From Natrinema salinisoli (lineage in GTDB: Archaea > Halobacteriota > Halobacteria > Halobacteriales > Natrialbaceae), in contig NZ_CP084470.1 in assembly GCF_020405205.1 (NCBI RefSeq), positions 124,001-188,000 on the forward strand: DNA of 64,000 bases. The letters are read 5' to 3'. Position 1 is the stretch's first letter; each line of letters starts with the position of its first letter. The notes below the pieces were generated by a model. That model was not told the origin of the DNA, did not search any database, and saw only the letters and a program-made list of their open reading frames with translations. A program made the position numbers and the translations under genes. Positions 35,906 to 44,438 of the stretch are shown one piece after another.

Positions 35906-36709
35906 ATGCCAAGAAGAGTGAGTAATCACCTTTACTGGGTACAAGAGGTTGGACCGGACCGCCGTAACATGATCGAAGCAGGATCGAACAAGCAGGAATG
36001 GTACATCGAGGATGAATCTGTTCATATCCCACAGAACGTCTTCATATTCGATGATGAGCAGACATTGGTACTCGATACCTTTTCACCGGCGTCGACAGAC
36101 AAGGTGCTACAGGATATTGAACATGTCCTAGATGGGCGAGAACTTGATTATCTGGTAGTGTCGCACCCAGACGTTCCTCACGCGGGTAATACGATGGCGA
36201 TCCTTGAAAAATACCCTAACGCTGAACTGGTCGCCCCTGCATATGGGAAGGGTCACGAGCTCTACCATCTCGAGGACTCACGACTCGTCGAAGAGGGAGA
36301 TACGATAGATCTCGGTGAACACGTCGTTGAATTCCACGAGGCAACGTTCCTTGATGCAGCTGTCTCATTGTGGATGACCGATCAGTTGACGGAGACGCTG
36401 TTCCCCATTGACTGGCTCGGATTTCCTCATCTTGGGACTGAGGAACTCACCTTTGTAGACGAGCTAGAGACCGAAATCACGCCCAACCGGCTTGAAGAGT
36501 TCCACGGTCGTGTGTTCTTCTGGTTCCAGTACGTAGATGTAGAGAAGATCCAGCGTGAGATTGACCGTCTTATCGAGAAGTTCCAGCCAGCAATAATCGC
36601 CCCAGGACACGGATTGGTGATACGAGAGGAACCCGAGCAGTATATGGAAATGATCAAGCCAGTGATTGAATCGATAAATTCTGATGGACGTGTGGGGACC
36701 CTCGGATAA
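35906..36709 (+). CDS. Metallo-beta-lactamase-fold protein with atypical HxDxPH motif (first of a pair)
   Basis: 267 residues from ATG 35906 (MPRRVSNHLYWVQEVG); the longer frame lacks similarity. MBL-fold strands are clear: VFIFDDEQTLVLDTFSPAS, then LDYLVVSHPDVPHAGNTMAI where HxHxDH is expected. Later come the acidic ligand in LFPIDWLGFPH and the histidine in IIAPGHGLVI. The first motif reads H-P-D-V-P-H, closer to the H-x-E-x-D-H of flavodiiron-type MBL domains than to hydrolytic lactamases. It ends two bases before its paralog, so the two are co-transcribed. The reaction is unknown. Confidence 0.75.
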   Translation: MPRRVSNHLYWVQEVGPDRRNMIEAGSNKQEWYIEDESVHIPQNVFIFDDEQTLVLDTFSPASTDKVLQDIEHVLDGRELDYLVVSHPDVPHAGNTMAILEKYPNAELVAPAYGKGHELYHLEDSRLVEEGDTIDLGEHVVEFHEATFLDAAVSLWMTDQLTETLFPIDWLGFPHLGTEELTFVDELETEITPNRLEEFHGRVFFWFQYVDVEKIQREIDRLIEKFQPAIIAPGHGLVIREEPEQYMEMIKPVIESINSDGRVGTLG

Positions 36710-36711
36710 CT

Positions 36712-37473
36712 ATGGCACGACAACTCACCTCTGAGATCACATGGATCCACGAGTGTTACGATCACGGTGATGCTCATGAGCATGTCTCGGTCTATCTTAT
36801 CGAAGAGTCCGACGGATACATCGTAGTTGATACTGGCTCATTTTATCACCGGGAACGGATCACACAGGAGATCAAGTCCGAAATCGGCGAAAAAGAGCTC
36901 AAGGCGATTATCCTGTCTCACTCAGATTATCCTCACTCGTCTAATGTTGGTGTGTTCCGTGAGGAATGGGATGATATCGAAGTGTTTGCCTCGTGTGGAT
37001 CACCTGCCGCACAGGGACTTGGGACAGCTACCCGGTGTAATATCGGGAGTACGATGGAGATCGTTGGTCGGTCATTCAGCTTCATTGATCCACCGTTAGC
37101 GGATAGGTCCCACACAGCCTGGATATTTGATCACAAAACGAGTACTCTCTTTGCTGCGGATGGATTCGGGACGGAACATCACGAGGGACAATGCTCATTC
37201 ACCTCGAAGGAATTCGAGAACGGAATACCAGAAGAGGAAATCTATCGGTTCCATCGCGATACCCTCGTCTGGCTTCGATATGTGGATCCAATCCAGTTGC
37301 GGTCGGCTCTCGAGTCGATTCTCGATGAATTCGAGGTCGAAAACATCTGTCCAGTCCATGGCAACCCGATTATCGGTACGGATATCGATAGATACCTCGA
37401 TCGGCTTACGGGTGCAGCCGAGCGTATCAGCAGTGAATACGAAGTTGGGGCCTCTGATACAGCCCGCGACTAG
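36712..37473 (+). CDS. Metallo-beta-lactamase-fold protein with atypical HxDxPH motif (second of a pair)
   Basis: 253 residues, a paralog of the preceding gene. GYIVVDTGSFYHRERI is the early strand-loop, and the metal motif is IILSHSDYPHSSNVGVFR (H-S-D-Y-P-H). Further on are SFSFIDPPLADRSHTAWIFD, an acidic ligand in LFAADGFGTEHHEG and the C-terminal histidine in ICPVHGNPI. The shared HxDxPH form in both proteins argues that it is selected rather than an error. The two may act as a heterodimer. They lie between the tct operon and the IclR gene, which suggests a role in the same pathway. Confidence 0.75.
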   Translation: MARQLTSEITWIHECYDHGDAHEHVSVYLIEESDGYIVVDTGSFYHRERITQEIKSEIGEKELKAIILSHSDYPHSSNVGVFREEWDDIEVFASCGSPAAQGLGTATRCNIGSTMEIVGRSFSFIDPPLADRSHTAWIFDHKTSTLFAADGFGTEHHEGQCSFTSKEFENGIPEEEIYRFHRDTLVWLRYVDPIQLRSALESILDEFEVENICPVHGNPIIGTDIDRYLDRLTGAAERISSEYEVGASDTARD

Positions 37474-37654
37474 TTTATAGTCTCCTGTACTGTCCTTTAG
37501 AAAAGACCCGTCCACGCATCCAAACTCTCCATAACACTACGATTTGAAGTCTGCCTCCTCCCTCAAATATCCATGTAGTTCAGTGTTAGAGGAGAGAATT
37601 TCTCGTTATGAGTTCCATCTATATTGTTTCCGTGTGGTCTCTGACGTGTATCCA

Positions 37655-37678
37655 CTAACAGTAAAATATACATGTTAG
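37655..37678. promoter_or_regulatory. Inverted repeat overlapping a TATA-like box before the IclR gene
   Basis: CTAACA (37655-37660) and TGTTAG (37673-37678) are exact inverted repeats around GTAAAATATACA. AAAATATA (37663-37670) sits 27-34 nt before the ATG at 37697, where the TATA box of a leaderless gene should be. A dimeric regulator bound here would block TBP, so autoregulation by the IclR protein is likely. Confidence 0.55.
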
Positions 37679-37696
37679 CAAGACACAGGAAGTAGT

Positions 37697-38482
37697 ATGG
37701 AAGACACAGACACACTCGGTCTGGTCAAGTCTGATATACGCCTATTAGAGATTATCTCCACGCTTCAAGAGATCGATGGCGGAGGTGTAACCGAGGTCGC
37801 AGAATGTACTGGGATGAACACTAGTACTGTCCACAAGCATTTGAAGACGCTCCACCACGAGCGTTTTGTCCAGAAACAGGGGACGGAATATCATCTTGGG
37901 CTTAAGTTCCTAGACCTTGGAAGATATCTTCAGAACAAAACGGAGTTAATAGCCATCGCAGAGGAACATCTACGAGACCTAGCCGATAGTGTTGATGAAC
38001 TGGTATCGCTCTCTGTAAAGGAGTACGACTACGGAGTCTATCTCTATTCGTGTAACGACAAATACGATATACAGGGCGCAACGAAGCAAAAAATCGGCCA
38101 ATCCCGATTTGACCTCCATACCAGCTCTGCCGGTAAAAGCATTCTCGCTCAACTCGATGATGAACAGGTTGAATCAGTCATAGAGGAGCACGGACTTGAT
38201 GCAGAGACGGAGAACACGATCACCGATCGGGAGAAGCTGTTTTCTGAACTTGAAGAGATTCGGAACAAGGGGTTTGCATTGAACCGAGGAGAACGCATTG
38301 AAGGCGTCTGGGCTATCGGATCGGGGTTTTATTCACCTGTCGGGGATTGCTATGCGGCACTCAGTATTACTTGTCCTGAGCACCGGCTCGCTAACGATGA
38401 AATCCGCGAGAAATACGCCGAGGAACTCTTTAACACAATAAATGAAATAGAGATAAAGCTCCGGTTCAAAGATCAAGACTGA
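37697..38482 (+). CDS. IclR-family transcriptional regulator
   Basis: 261 residues. The N-terminal winged helix spans about 10-70 (RLLEIISTLQEIDGGGVTEV, GMNTSTVHKHLKTLHHERFV). The effector domain has the family block FDLHTSSAGKSILAQL, the later GFALNRGERIEGVWAIGSGF, and a closing SITCPEHRL. IclR proteins bind small acids, often pathway intermediates, and control adjacent catabolic genes. Here those would be the MBL pair, tctCAB, and the ThDP and FAH genes. It probably represses itself through the 37655-37678 repeat. Confidence 0.9.
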   Translation: MEDTDTLGLVKSDIRLLEIISTLQEIDGGGVTEVAECTGMNTSTVHKHLKTLHHERFVQKQGTEYHLGLKFLDLGRYLQNKTELIAIAEEHLRDLADSVDELVSLSVKEYDYGVYLYSCNDKYDIQGATKQKIGQSRFDLHTSSAGKSILAQLDDEQVESVIEEHGLDAETENTITDREKLFSELEEIRNKGFALNRGERIEGVWAIGSGFYSPVGDCYAALSITCPEHRLANDEIREKYAEELFNTINEIEIKLRFKDQD

Positions 38483-39051
38483 TTTTGCTCCTGAATTTGC
38501 TTGTGCGTATCATCCACTCACAGTAGATCAAGAGGAGTAGTATACGAGTCTTCCGCGTAGTATGTTCTCGAGATCGATGAGTCAACAGTAGAACCGTAAT
38601 GGATCGCATTGAGAAAGCGGTCGTCAGCATCCAAAACAGATTACAATCATATGTTTGTAAATCCGCTCTTGTAGAGTGCTGTCCACCAGTAAAACCGTAA
38701 TGGGTCGCTTTGAGAAAGCGGTCGTCAGCATCGAAAGTAGATTACAATCATATGTTTGTAAATTCGCCCTTGTAGAGTGCTGTCCACCAGCATAGCGAGT
38801 CGAATTCTTTCCACTGCCAGTGGATATAGCTATGGTAGCTAAAAAGGATTAAACCTGAGTTTGAGAACTTTGCAGTCAGACATTTAGCCGGTGGTTCCTG
38901 ATATTGGCGACGTATTCTATCCAGGCAGAATTATTCAATAATGAGCGTCGGGAAACCATCTATCACCTTTCTCCTACAGGTCAGAACGATATGTACGCGC
39001 ACTGTAAAAAACATGATAACATATGACGTGATAGCAGATTAATAACGAACG
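38483..39051. other. Intergenic region containing a tandem repeat
   Basis: 569 bp without a supported gene. Its main feature is the two-copy 101-bp repeat at 38587-38790. The remainder is AT-rich and leads to the start at 39052. Confidence 0.45.
38587..38790. repeat. Two tandem copies of a 101-bp unit
   Basis: Each unit runs from ACCGTAATGG(A/G)TCGC through GAAAGCGGTCGTCAGCATC, GATTACAATCATATGTTTGT and TTGTAGAGTGCTGTCCACC. The copies differ at only about eight positions, so duplication is recent. Neither copy encodes a plausible peptide across the unit. Confidence 0.75.
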
Positions 39052-39972
39052 ATGAAAAGAGGACCATTAGAAGGAGCTGGTCGACAGACGACGGCAACTA
39101 GTTCTGCCTGTAGCGTGGCGGTTTTTGTCCTTCTAACGCTGGGGTTCGTACTCGTGATCGTGAGTAAAATCATTGAAGGGCAATTTCCTGCAGGTGGTCG
39201 AAGAACTAAGATAGCTTGGGACACAGCCATCATCGGCCAGATCCCTGTAGCGATAACAGCTGTCCAGCAGGAACGTGAGCTGTTACAACAGGAAATAGAT
39301 GCGTTTGACAAGTTCATAGTTGAGGTTAAATCGATCACGGTTCCAACGAACAGTACAGATAGTCTCGGCCCTACTCTCACCAGCCAGACCAACGTGAGCA
39401 GTAGCGGACTTCAGGAGGTTCAAAATGCCTACCGAACTACAATCATGGATATGGACCATTTCGATCAGGAGTATGGTGAAGAGTTACACGAAAATATGGC
39501 TGTTGAACTAACTGATAATGTTGCAACAGCAGTTACGAATGGCCATCAGTTCTCGCACCCGCTTAAACAAGCGGTGATACAGCAATCTCATCTGTCCAAG
39601 TCCCAGCGGGAGTCGTTACTGCAAACAGTTGATTTAGAACGTGAATCGCTTGAGCACGCCAAAGAGAAGTTACAAGAAATCAATCCTGATTTTGAATACG
39701 GGACAGATCTGTCCAGTCTTACTCTTACCAACCTTTTTTGCTATGACCGCCGTCTACGTCAATGTATGGCGAAATATGAACAACTACTTAGTAATCGTCA
39801 GAACCATATTCAATCCCACAGCAAGGTAGGATCAAAGATTGGACAACCGTATGTTCAGTTCTATCTTTACGAATCCCTTGAGGTCACCTTCCCAGTACTA
39901 TCTGCTACTATAAATCAGTACAGTCTGCTTCGGGAACAGCAACAAAAAATTCACCAAAAGATTATATATTGA
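39052..39972 (+). CDS. DUF7260-like membrane-anchored coiled-coil protein
   Basis: 306 residues: one N-terminal membrane helix (about 22-42), then a long helical, glutamine-rich soluble part (ITAVQQERELLQQEIDAFDK ... SLLREQQQKIHQKIIY). The internal AYRTTIMDMDHFDQEYGEEL, followed by a histidine-rich HPLKQAVIQQSHLSKSQRES, resembles a haloarchaeal family of unknown function (DUF7260). AT-rich codons differ from the following GC-rich membrane genes. The gene is immediately followed by a transposase fragment on the other strand. Confidence 0.7.
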   Translation: MKRGPLEGAGRQTTATSSACSVAVFVLLTLGFVLVIVSKIIEGQFPAGGRRTKIAWDTAIIGQIPVAITAVQQERELLQQEIDAFDKFIVEVKSITVPTNSTDSLGPTLTSQTNVSSSGLQEVQNAYRTTIMDMDHFDQEYGEELHENMAVELTDNVATAVTNGHQFSHPLKQAVIQQSHLSKSQRESLLQTVDLERESLEHAKEKLQEINPDFEYGTDLSSLTLTNLFCYDRRLRQCMAKYEQLLSNRQNHIQSHSKVGSKIGQPYVQFYLYESLEVTFPVLSATINQYSLLREQQQKIHQKIIY

Positions 39973-40019
39973 TAATTTGCTGCATAGTACGTAACCACTA
40001 GTTTAAGGGAAATTACAAG

Positions 40020-40151
40020 ATTATATACTGGAATTTTATAGTTTAGCACCTTCACTGGCGTCTGTCTGTTGAGTGACTGGTGTGGTCGTTTCGTGTTATA
40101 ATTGTGTGCTAAATACCCAAGACTGTTCCTGATGCTCGCCCGACTGTTCAC
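40020..40151 (-). mobile_element. C-terminal fragment of a DDE transposase
   Basis: The minus strand reads SLGYLAHNYNTKRPHQSLNR then QTPVKVLN. The pattern 'YN-RPH-SL-TP' ends the catalytic core of rve-type transposases of IS3/IS481/IS630-like elements. Only about 40 codons remain, with no terminal repeats nearby. Confidence 0.55.
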
Positions 40152-40539
40152 CTACGATTCGTGAAGCAATCAATACGCATCTTAAGGGTGTGAAACCACT
40201 TTTTGATCAGGTTTTGATCAATGTATCCGAGTTAACCACTCAATCCGAACCGAGAGAGGGTAGTCAGATAGCCATAGTCATAAACGAGAAACACAGTGTC
40301 GGATAGATCGTGCTTCTCGGTCAATCGGTAGAGAAACGCAGCAGGTAGATTGGTGCCTTATGCTTAAACACTATGACATTGAGAATGAGCCATGAATATA
40401 GCAGAATTGTATTATAAAACAATACCGGTTGCAGCTAATCTTGTCAAAAGTCTCACTAATAGCGGTCCGAGACGGCTTCGCCGTCCTCAGAACCCAGAGC
40501 GTTTTGATGAGCCGCACGGAAGCAAAACTCTCGTGGACG
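40152..40539. other. Non-coding spacer
   Basis: 388 bp with no supported gene. A small hairpin (GACGGCTTCGCCGTC) occurs at 40470-40484, downstream of an isolated ATG frame that is not convincing. GC content rises sharply at its right end. Confidence 0.4.
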
Positions 40540-40752
40540 TTAGCGGGTCTGAGACGTCGTTAGCCAGTCGGTGGCCGCGCCGAAACCCACGAACACGATG
40601 AGGACGATCGTTGAGTTAGAGGCCGCGAGCAGCACGAGCGTCGGATACGACAGGACTGCCAGCTCTGGGACCGTTCGGAGGGCCGGCACGGAGTAGACTA
40701 CGAGTGCAACGACGCTGATCAGCCCGATGCAGGAACAGCGCGACTGTACCAT
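40540..40752 (-). CDS. Small membrane protein (70 aa)
   Basis: MVQSRCSCIGLISVVALVVY then SVPALRTVPELAVLSYPTLV and LAASNSTIVLIVFVGFGAAT: two or three hydrophobic helices. It begins 33 bp after the stop of the larger membrane-protein gene on the same strand, consistent with a two-gene unit. No family was recognised. Because hydrophobic frames also arise by chance in GC-rich DNA, confidence is moderate. Confidence 0.45.
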   Translation of the reverse strand: MVQSRCSCIGLISVVALVVYSVPALRTVPELAVLSYPTLVLLAASNSTIVLIVFVGFGAATDWLTTSQTR

Positions 40753-40785
40753 GGGCGGCGGAACGCCACGGCGGAGATTCGCCGG

Positions 40786-41769
40786 TCACGGTTCTTCCGT
40801 TGACGGTCGATGATCGGAAAGGATGTCGAATGACTCCTCAATATCGCCGAGTACGAGCAGCGCGTAGTATCGGAGATACATCACGACCGGGACCTGCGCG
40901 AGCGTCGAGATGACGAGCATCGCCAGCCCGAACAGGAGTGCGAACCCGACGAGGAGGACGATCCCGATTGTCGACGACAGTGAGACGGTCACGTGCGTGA
41001 TTCCGGCCACGATGAGAACGGGAATGAGAAGCACGATCGCGATGATTCCGACAACGCTCGAGGCGATGATCCCGGCCGCGACCGTCAGCAGGAACGCGAT
41101 CACGATATACGTTAGATACTGTTTCCACGCTGTCTTGATCGAACCCCAGAGGCGACGCCACGCCGTGAGTACGCCCGAATCCGTCTGAATCATGAGCGGC
41201 ACGACGAACACGGTCGTCAACCCTGACACCAGCGCGTACAAGAGACCGATGATGAATAACACCGGGATCCCGATGAGGAATGCTGCGAAGGGAATCGTGG
41301 GGTCAAGCCCAGTCAGGATCGGGACGACGGTCAGCGCGAACCACCCAGCAACCAGTGCGAACATGGGGACCCCGATCGCGATCCGGAACCCGAACAGACG
41401 GAGTCCCTGTCGCCAGCGTTGGCTCCAGTAACGTCGGATCGACACCTCGCCGGTTCGAAGCGATTCGATCAGCACGAATTCCATGATCGCCCCGATGAGT
41501 GCTAACAGCGCACCGAGGATGAGTCCGGCAACGATGAGTGCGACGACGAGCGTTACGATGTTTACCGGGGCGTTGAACGGGAGACCGCTTTCAGGGACAT
41601 ATGCGGATGGCGTCGACGTGTTGAACTGTGCCGATGGGAAGCTCACGCCACTCCCGACAAAGAACACGATGAGCGCGAGCTTCAGCCAGCGGCGCACATC
41701 GATCGGCGTTAGGAACTCCCGGGTGACGCTGAACGCCTCCCCGATATTTTCGAGGGCGTGGAGGGACAT
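40786..41769 (-). CDS. Multi-pass membrane protein (DUF7544-like)
   Basis: 327 residues with about six membrane helices in two groups. It starts MSLHALENIGEAFSVTREFL with a cytoplasmic amphipathic segment, continues RWLKLALIVFFVGSGVSFPS, and has repeated Gly/Ile/Val-rich helices. It contains 'ESLRTGEVSIRRYWSQRWRQGLRLFGFR' (split here as ESLRTGEVSIRR and YWSQRWRQGLRLFGFR) and a C-terminal RYYALLVLGDIEESFDIL. This layout matches a haloarchaeal family of uncharacterised membrane proteins (DUF7544-like). It lies immediately before the conjugation-like operon on the opposite strand. Confidence 0.75.
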   Translation of the reverse strand: MSLHALENIGEAFSVTREFLTPIDVRRWLKLALIVFFVGSGVSFPSAQFNTSTPSAYVPESGLPFNAPVNIVTLVVALIVAGLILGALLALIGAIMEFVLIESLRTGEVSIRRYWSQRWRQGLRLFGFRIAIGVPMFALVAGWFALTVVPILTGLDPTIPFAAFLIGIPVLFIIGLLYALVSGLTTVFVVPLMIQTDSGVLTAWRRLWGSIKTAWKQYLTYIVIAFLLTVAAGIIASSVVGIIAIVLLIPVLIVAGITHVTVSLSSTIGIVLLVGFALLFGLAMLVISTLAQVPVVMYLRYYALLVLGDIEESFDILSDHRPSTEEP

Positions 41770-41971
41770 AGGTCTGATATCTCAAACAGATAATTAGCCC
41801 TTCTGGTGGTCCTTCGTCCAAATTCCCCGCATGAATGTTCGTTAATATATTGTTCTGCTGGGGCCTAAGACATGTTATTTCATATTGTTTCAATCAAAGA
41901 GTATATTTATATTCCCATAGATAAGGCAGCATGCACCGGGATTGAACCGATGCATACCCAGATTCGCATAT

Positions 41972-42250
41972 ATGATTACACGGTCAGTCACTATCGAGGA
42001 AATCGATGACCTGTACCTGATGTGGAACGACCATATCAACGCCTCCGCCCTCTATCGTCGCGCACTCCGCGATGAGATGGACGTTCGAGATATCGATCCT
42101 GATGAACTTCGTGATTTCTTCCAGCGGGCCCGCGAGCAGGGCTACACATTCGAAGAGATCGCTGAAAACACCAGCCGATTCGCTGATCTCCAGTCGCTCG
42201 TGGAGGACCAGCAATGCCAGCCTACGGCTGGAGATGCCACTGATGAGTAA
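41972..42250 (+). CDS. Small soluble protein at the head of the conjugation-like operon
   Basis: 92 residues from ATG 41972 (MITRSVTIEEIDDLYLMWND). It is acidic and helical with no membrane segment; its middle RRALRDEMDVRDIDPDELRD could form a small DNA- or protein-binding bundle. The next gene begins 6 bp downstream, and the whole set to 55928 is almost gap-free, so this appears to be the first gene. The upstream AT-rich sequence (TATATTTATATTCC near 41900) may hold the operon promoter. Confidence 0.65.
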   Translation: MITRSVTIEEIDDLYLMWNDHINASALYRRALRDEMDVRDIDPDELRDFFQRAREQGYTFEEIAENTSRFADLQSLVEDQQCQPTAGDATDE

Positions 42251-42256
42251 CTCGCT

Positions 42257-42676
42257 ATGTCCCAGGATACCAACTCCTCCGGCCCCGAACGTAGTACCGA
42301 AGCAGAGCCAACGACGACCAGTAGAATCCTGAAACAGGTCGCACTCGCCATCGTCCTTTTGAGTCTGTTTACCGTACAGCCTGTCTCGGCACAGAGTAAC
42401 GCAGTCTGTAGTGCGGACAACCTCCCCAGCATGATTGAGGGCTTCTTCCAGCTAACTACCGCATTGGGAATCGTCGGCCTCGCCATCGTCTGGCAGGCAG
42501 ACTCCCTTATCGAGATGTTTACCCTCAATCCGGAGCAGAAGAAGGGGCTCAAGCGTCACAAGCGCTCGGCGATGAAGTCCGCAGTCATTCTCGTCGTTCT
42601 CGGTCCACTGTACACCGTCGCCGGGTCGATGATGAGCCTTCCGCTGGCGGAGTGCGTTGACCTCGTCCCCTGGTAG
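42257..42676 (+). CDS. Pilin/VirB2-like small secreted membrane protein
   Basis: 139 residues. A polar N-terminus is followed by a signal-like helix ending SLFTVQPVSAQSNA, with cleavage likely after VSA. Two further hydrophobic helices (about 66-85 and 112-128) are separated by a basic loop (NPEQKKGLKRHKRSAMK). Two cysteines in the mature part (VCSADN and ECVDLVPW) could pair. Length, topology and position upstream of VirB6- and VirB4-like genes resemble VirB2/TrbC-type pilins, which is an inference from context. Confidence 0.6.
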   Translation: MSQDTNSSGPERSTEAEPTTTSRILKQVALAIVLLSLFTVQPVSAQSNAVCSADNLPSMIEGFFQLTTALGIVGLAIVWQADSLIEMFTLNPEQKKGLKRHKRSAMKSAVILVVLGPLYTVAGSMMSLPLAECVDLVPW

Positions 42677-42704
42677 TCACTCTGCCATCCCCATCGTGAG
42701 TCAC

Positions 42705-44438
42705 ATGTTCCACCGAAAACTCTCCGTGTTCATGGCCGCCATGCTCGTGACGAGCCTAGTTACCGGTATCGTCGCAGCCGATCCGCCGCGGCCAGGCACA
42801 GAGGGGAACGGGCTCACTGAAAACGAGTCCGCATCGCTGTGGTCACACGATGCGGACACCTACATCTCCCAAGAGGAGTACCGCCAGCGATACGGCGAAA
42901 ACCGCTCCGCCGTCCACCAAGTCGCGAATGGGACAGATATTACGTTCAAACGGCCGCCGGAGACCGCTGCAACGTGGACGCGAAACGACTTCGAGGACCT
43001 CGAGGCTGGCAACGCAGACACCTCCGTGCATCCGCCACACGCGGACCTTGAGGACGGCGTCTTCATCGATGACGCTCATGCCACGATCTTCGCTGTCCAC
43101 CCCTCCACACGGGGACACCTCGAGTCCAGCGAGGCGCCGCTCTATATCGCACCGAACGGGACGATTCGGGGATTCATCGACTATCGTGTTCGAGTTCCGA
43201 ACGGGAATTCCTCTGAGAACGCGACTACGGAGTGGTCGCTTGCGGAGCACGAGATTGAAGAGGTCCGATTGAAGAACGATCGAGAGGTCATCGCAGAGCA
43301 GGACGGTTCCCACACGCCGACTCTCAACTACCAGATCGAGGATGCCTGGAATGCGAATCTCACGCTCGAAGCGGAGATCGACGTCCGTCTGAAGAAGACC
43401 ACCCAGACTGGTCGAGACAATCAAACAGACGTCACCGTCACCTACCAGACGGAATCACGTACCGTCTCGGATTCGATCAACGTCGAGATCTATGACTTCT
43501 CGGCATCCACCTATTATGCCGAGTATCCCAACGGGGATTCCGGTGTTGCCACCTTCCAGTCCCGGCCGTGGCAGGGATATACCTTGACTGAAGATGGTGA
43601 GACGAGGGTTCGTGGCGTCTGGCGGTTCTACACAGCTCGAAACACTAACTGGGATACGCTCGTACGGTCGGACCGGACGGATAGCACCACAGTCGAATCC
43701 GATGCGATTCCGGTCTACGTCCATGCGTATCCATCGCGTATCGGTCCGCGTGCCGAACCAGTTCGAAACGGCCCGGAACTCATCGATACGTGGGGGATTG
43801 ACCGCCCATCACCGGTCGATACCATCGGAGAGAACATCAACATCGACATCGTCAACCAGTCGTACACGACGACGTATGGGGTCGCGGTGCGTGCCGAAAA
43901 CGTCGACCGCGACGCTCTCCAGGTAGCCGGAATCGTCCGGGGCGTGAATGCCTCGATCATTGAGCCAGAGGGAGGATCCCAGCGACAGCTCCGACGTAGC
44001 AACCTCTCCGTGGAGGTCATCGAGCAGAACCAATCGCAAGCGACTGTCCAGCTCGAGCTCCGGGATAATCAGACCGGCACACCGATCGAACTCGACGATA
44101 GCCGGCAGTATCCAATCGGAGGGGCCACCCGGAACGGATACATCACCATCGCGAATCAGCGTGTCGAAACCAACGCATCCGGGGTAGCTATCGTGACGAT
44201 CGACGAGCCGGGTATCTACACGGCTCGATACTACCCCGGTTCGTGGCTTAGCCATAATCCTGCATACGTGAGCGACACCGCAACCACTCGCTGGCACCCA
44301 TTAGGGACGATCGAGGGATGGTTCGCTCTCGTACTTGAGGTTGGCTGGCAGCTCCTCCCGTTTTTCGTGATGTTCTACGCAGGCAAGCGTCTCTTGCGGA
44401 TGCTCGGTCCAGAAGACATCTTCCAACGAAATCCATGA
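42705..44438 (+). CDS. Large exported, C-terminally anchored surface protein
   Basis: 577 residues from ATG 42705 (MFHRKLSVFMAAMLVTSLVT), a signal peptide ending near IVAADPP. The mature part is acidic and strand-rich with many potential N-glycosylation sites (NGTI, NSSE, NATT, NQTD, NASI, NLSV), as in haloarchaeal surface proteins. A C-terminal membrane helix (WQLLPFFVMFYAGKRLL) anchors it. It probably belongs to the outer part of the transfer apparatus. The next gene overlaps its stop (ATGA). No named family was recognised. Confidence 0.75.
   Translation: MFHRKLSVFMAAMLVTSLVTGIVAADPPRPGTEGNGLTENESASLWSHDADTYISQEEYRQRYGENRSAVHQVANGTDITFKRPPETAATWTRNDFEDLEAGNADTSVHPPHADLEDGVFIDDAHATIFAVHPSTRGHLESSEAPLYIAPNGTIRGFIDYRVRVPNGNSSENATTEWSLAEHEIEEVRLKNDREVIAEQDGSHTPTLNYQIEDAWNANLTLEAEIDVRLKKTTQTGRDNQTDVTVTYQTESRTVSDSINVEIYDFSASTYYAEYPNGDSGVATFQSRPWQGYTLTEDGETRVRGVWRFYTARNTNWDTLVRSDRTDSTTVESDAIPVYVHAYPSRIGPRAEPVRNGPELIDTWGIDRPSPVDTIGENINIDIVNQSYTTTYGVAVRAENVDRDALQVAGIVRGVNASIIEPEGGSQRQLRRSNLSVEVIEQNQSQATVQLELRDNQTGTPIELDDSRQYPIGGATRNGYITIANQRVETNASGVAIVTIDEPGIYTARYYPGSWLSHNPAYVSDTATTRWHPLGTIEGWFALVLEVGWQLLPFFVMFYAGKRLLRMLGPEDIFQRNP

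Noticed and set aside
38587-38790. Possible CRISPR array
   Set aside because: There are only two long (101 bp) near-identical adjacent copies, without short repeats and unique spacers. No cas genes are in the window.
41926-42005. Possible tRNA gene on the minus strand
   Set aside because: Only a T-arm can be drawn. No matching acceptor 5' strand, D-arm or anticodon arm is found, so it is listed only as a low-interest possible att remnant.
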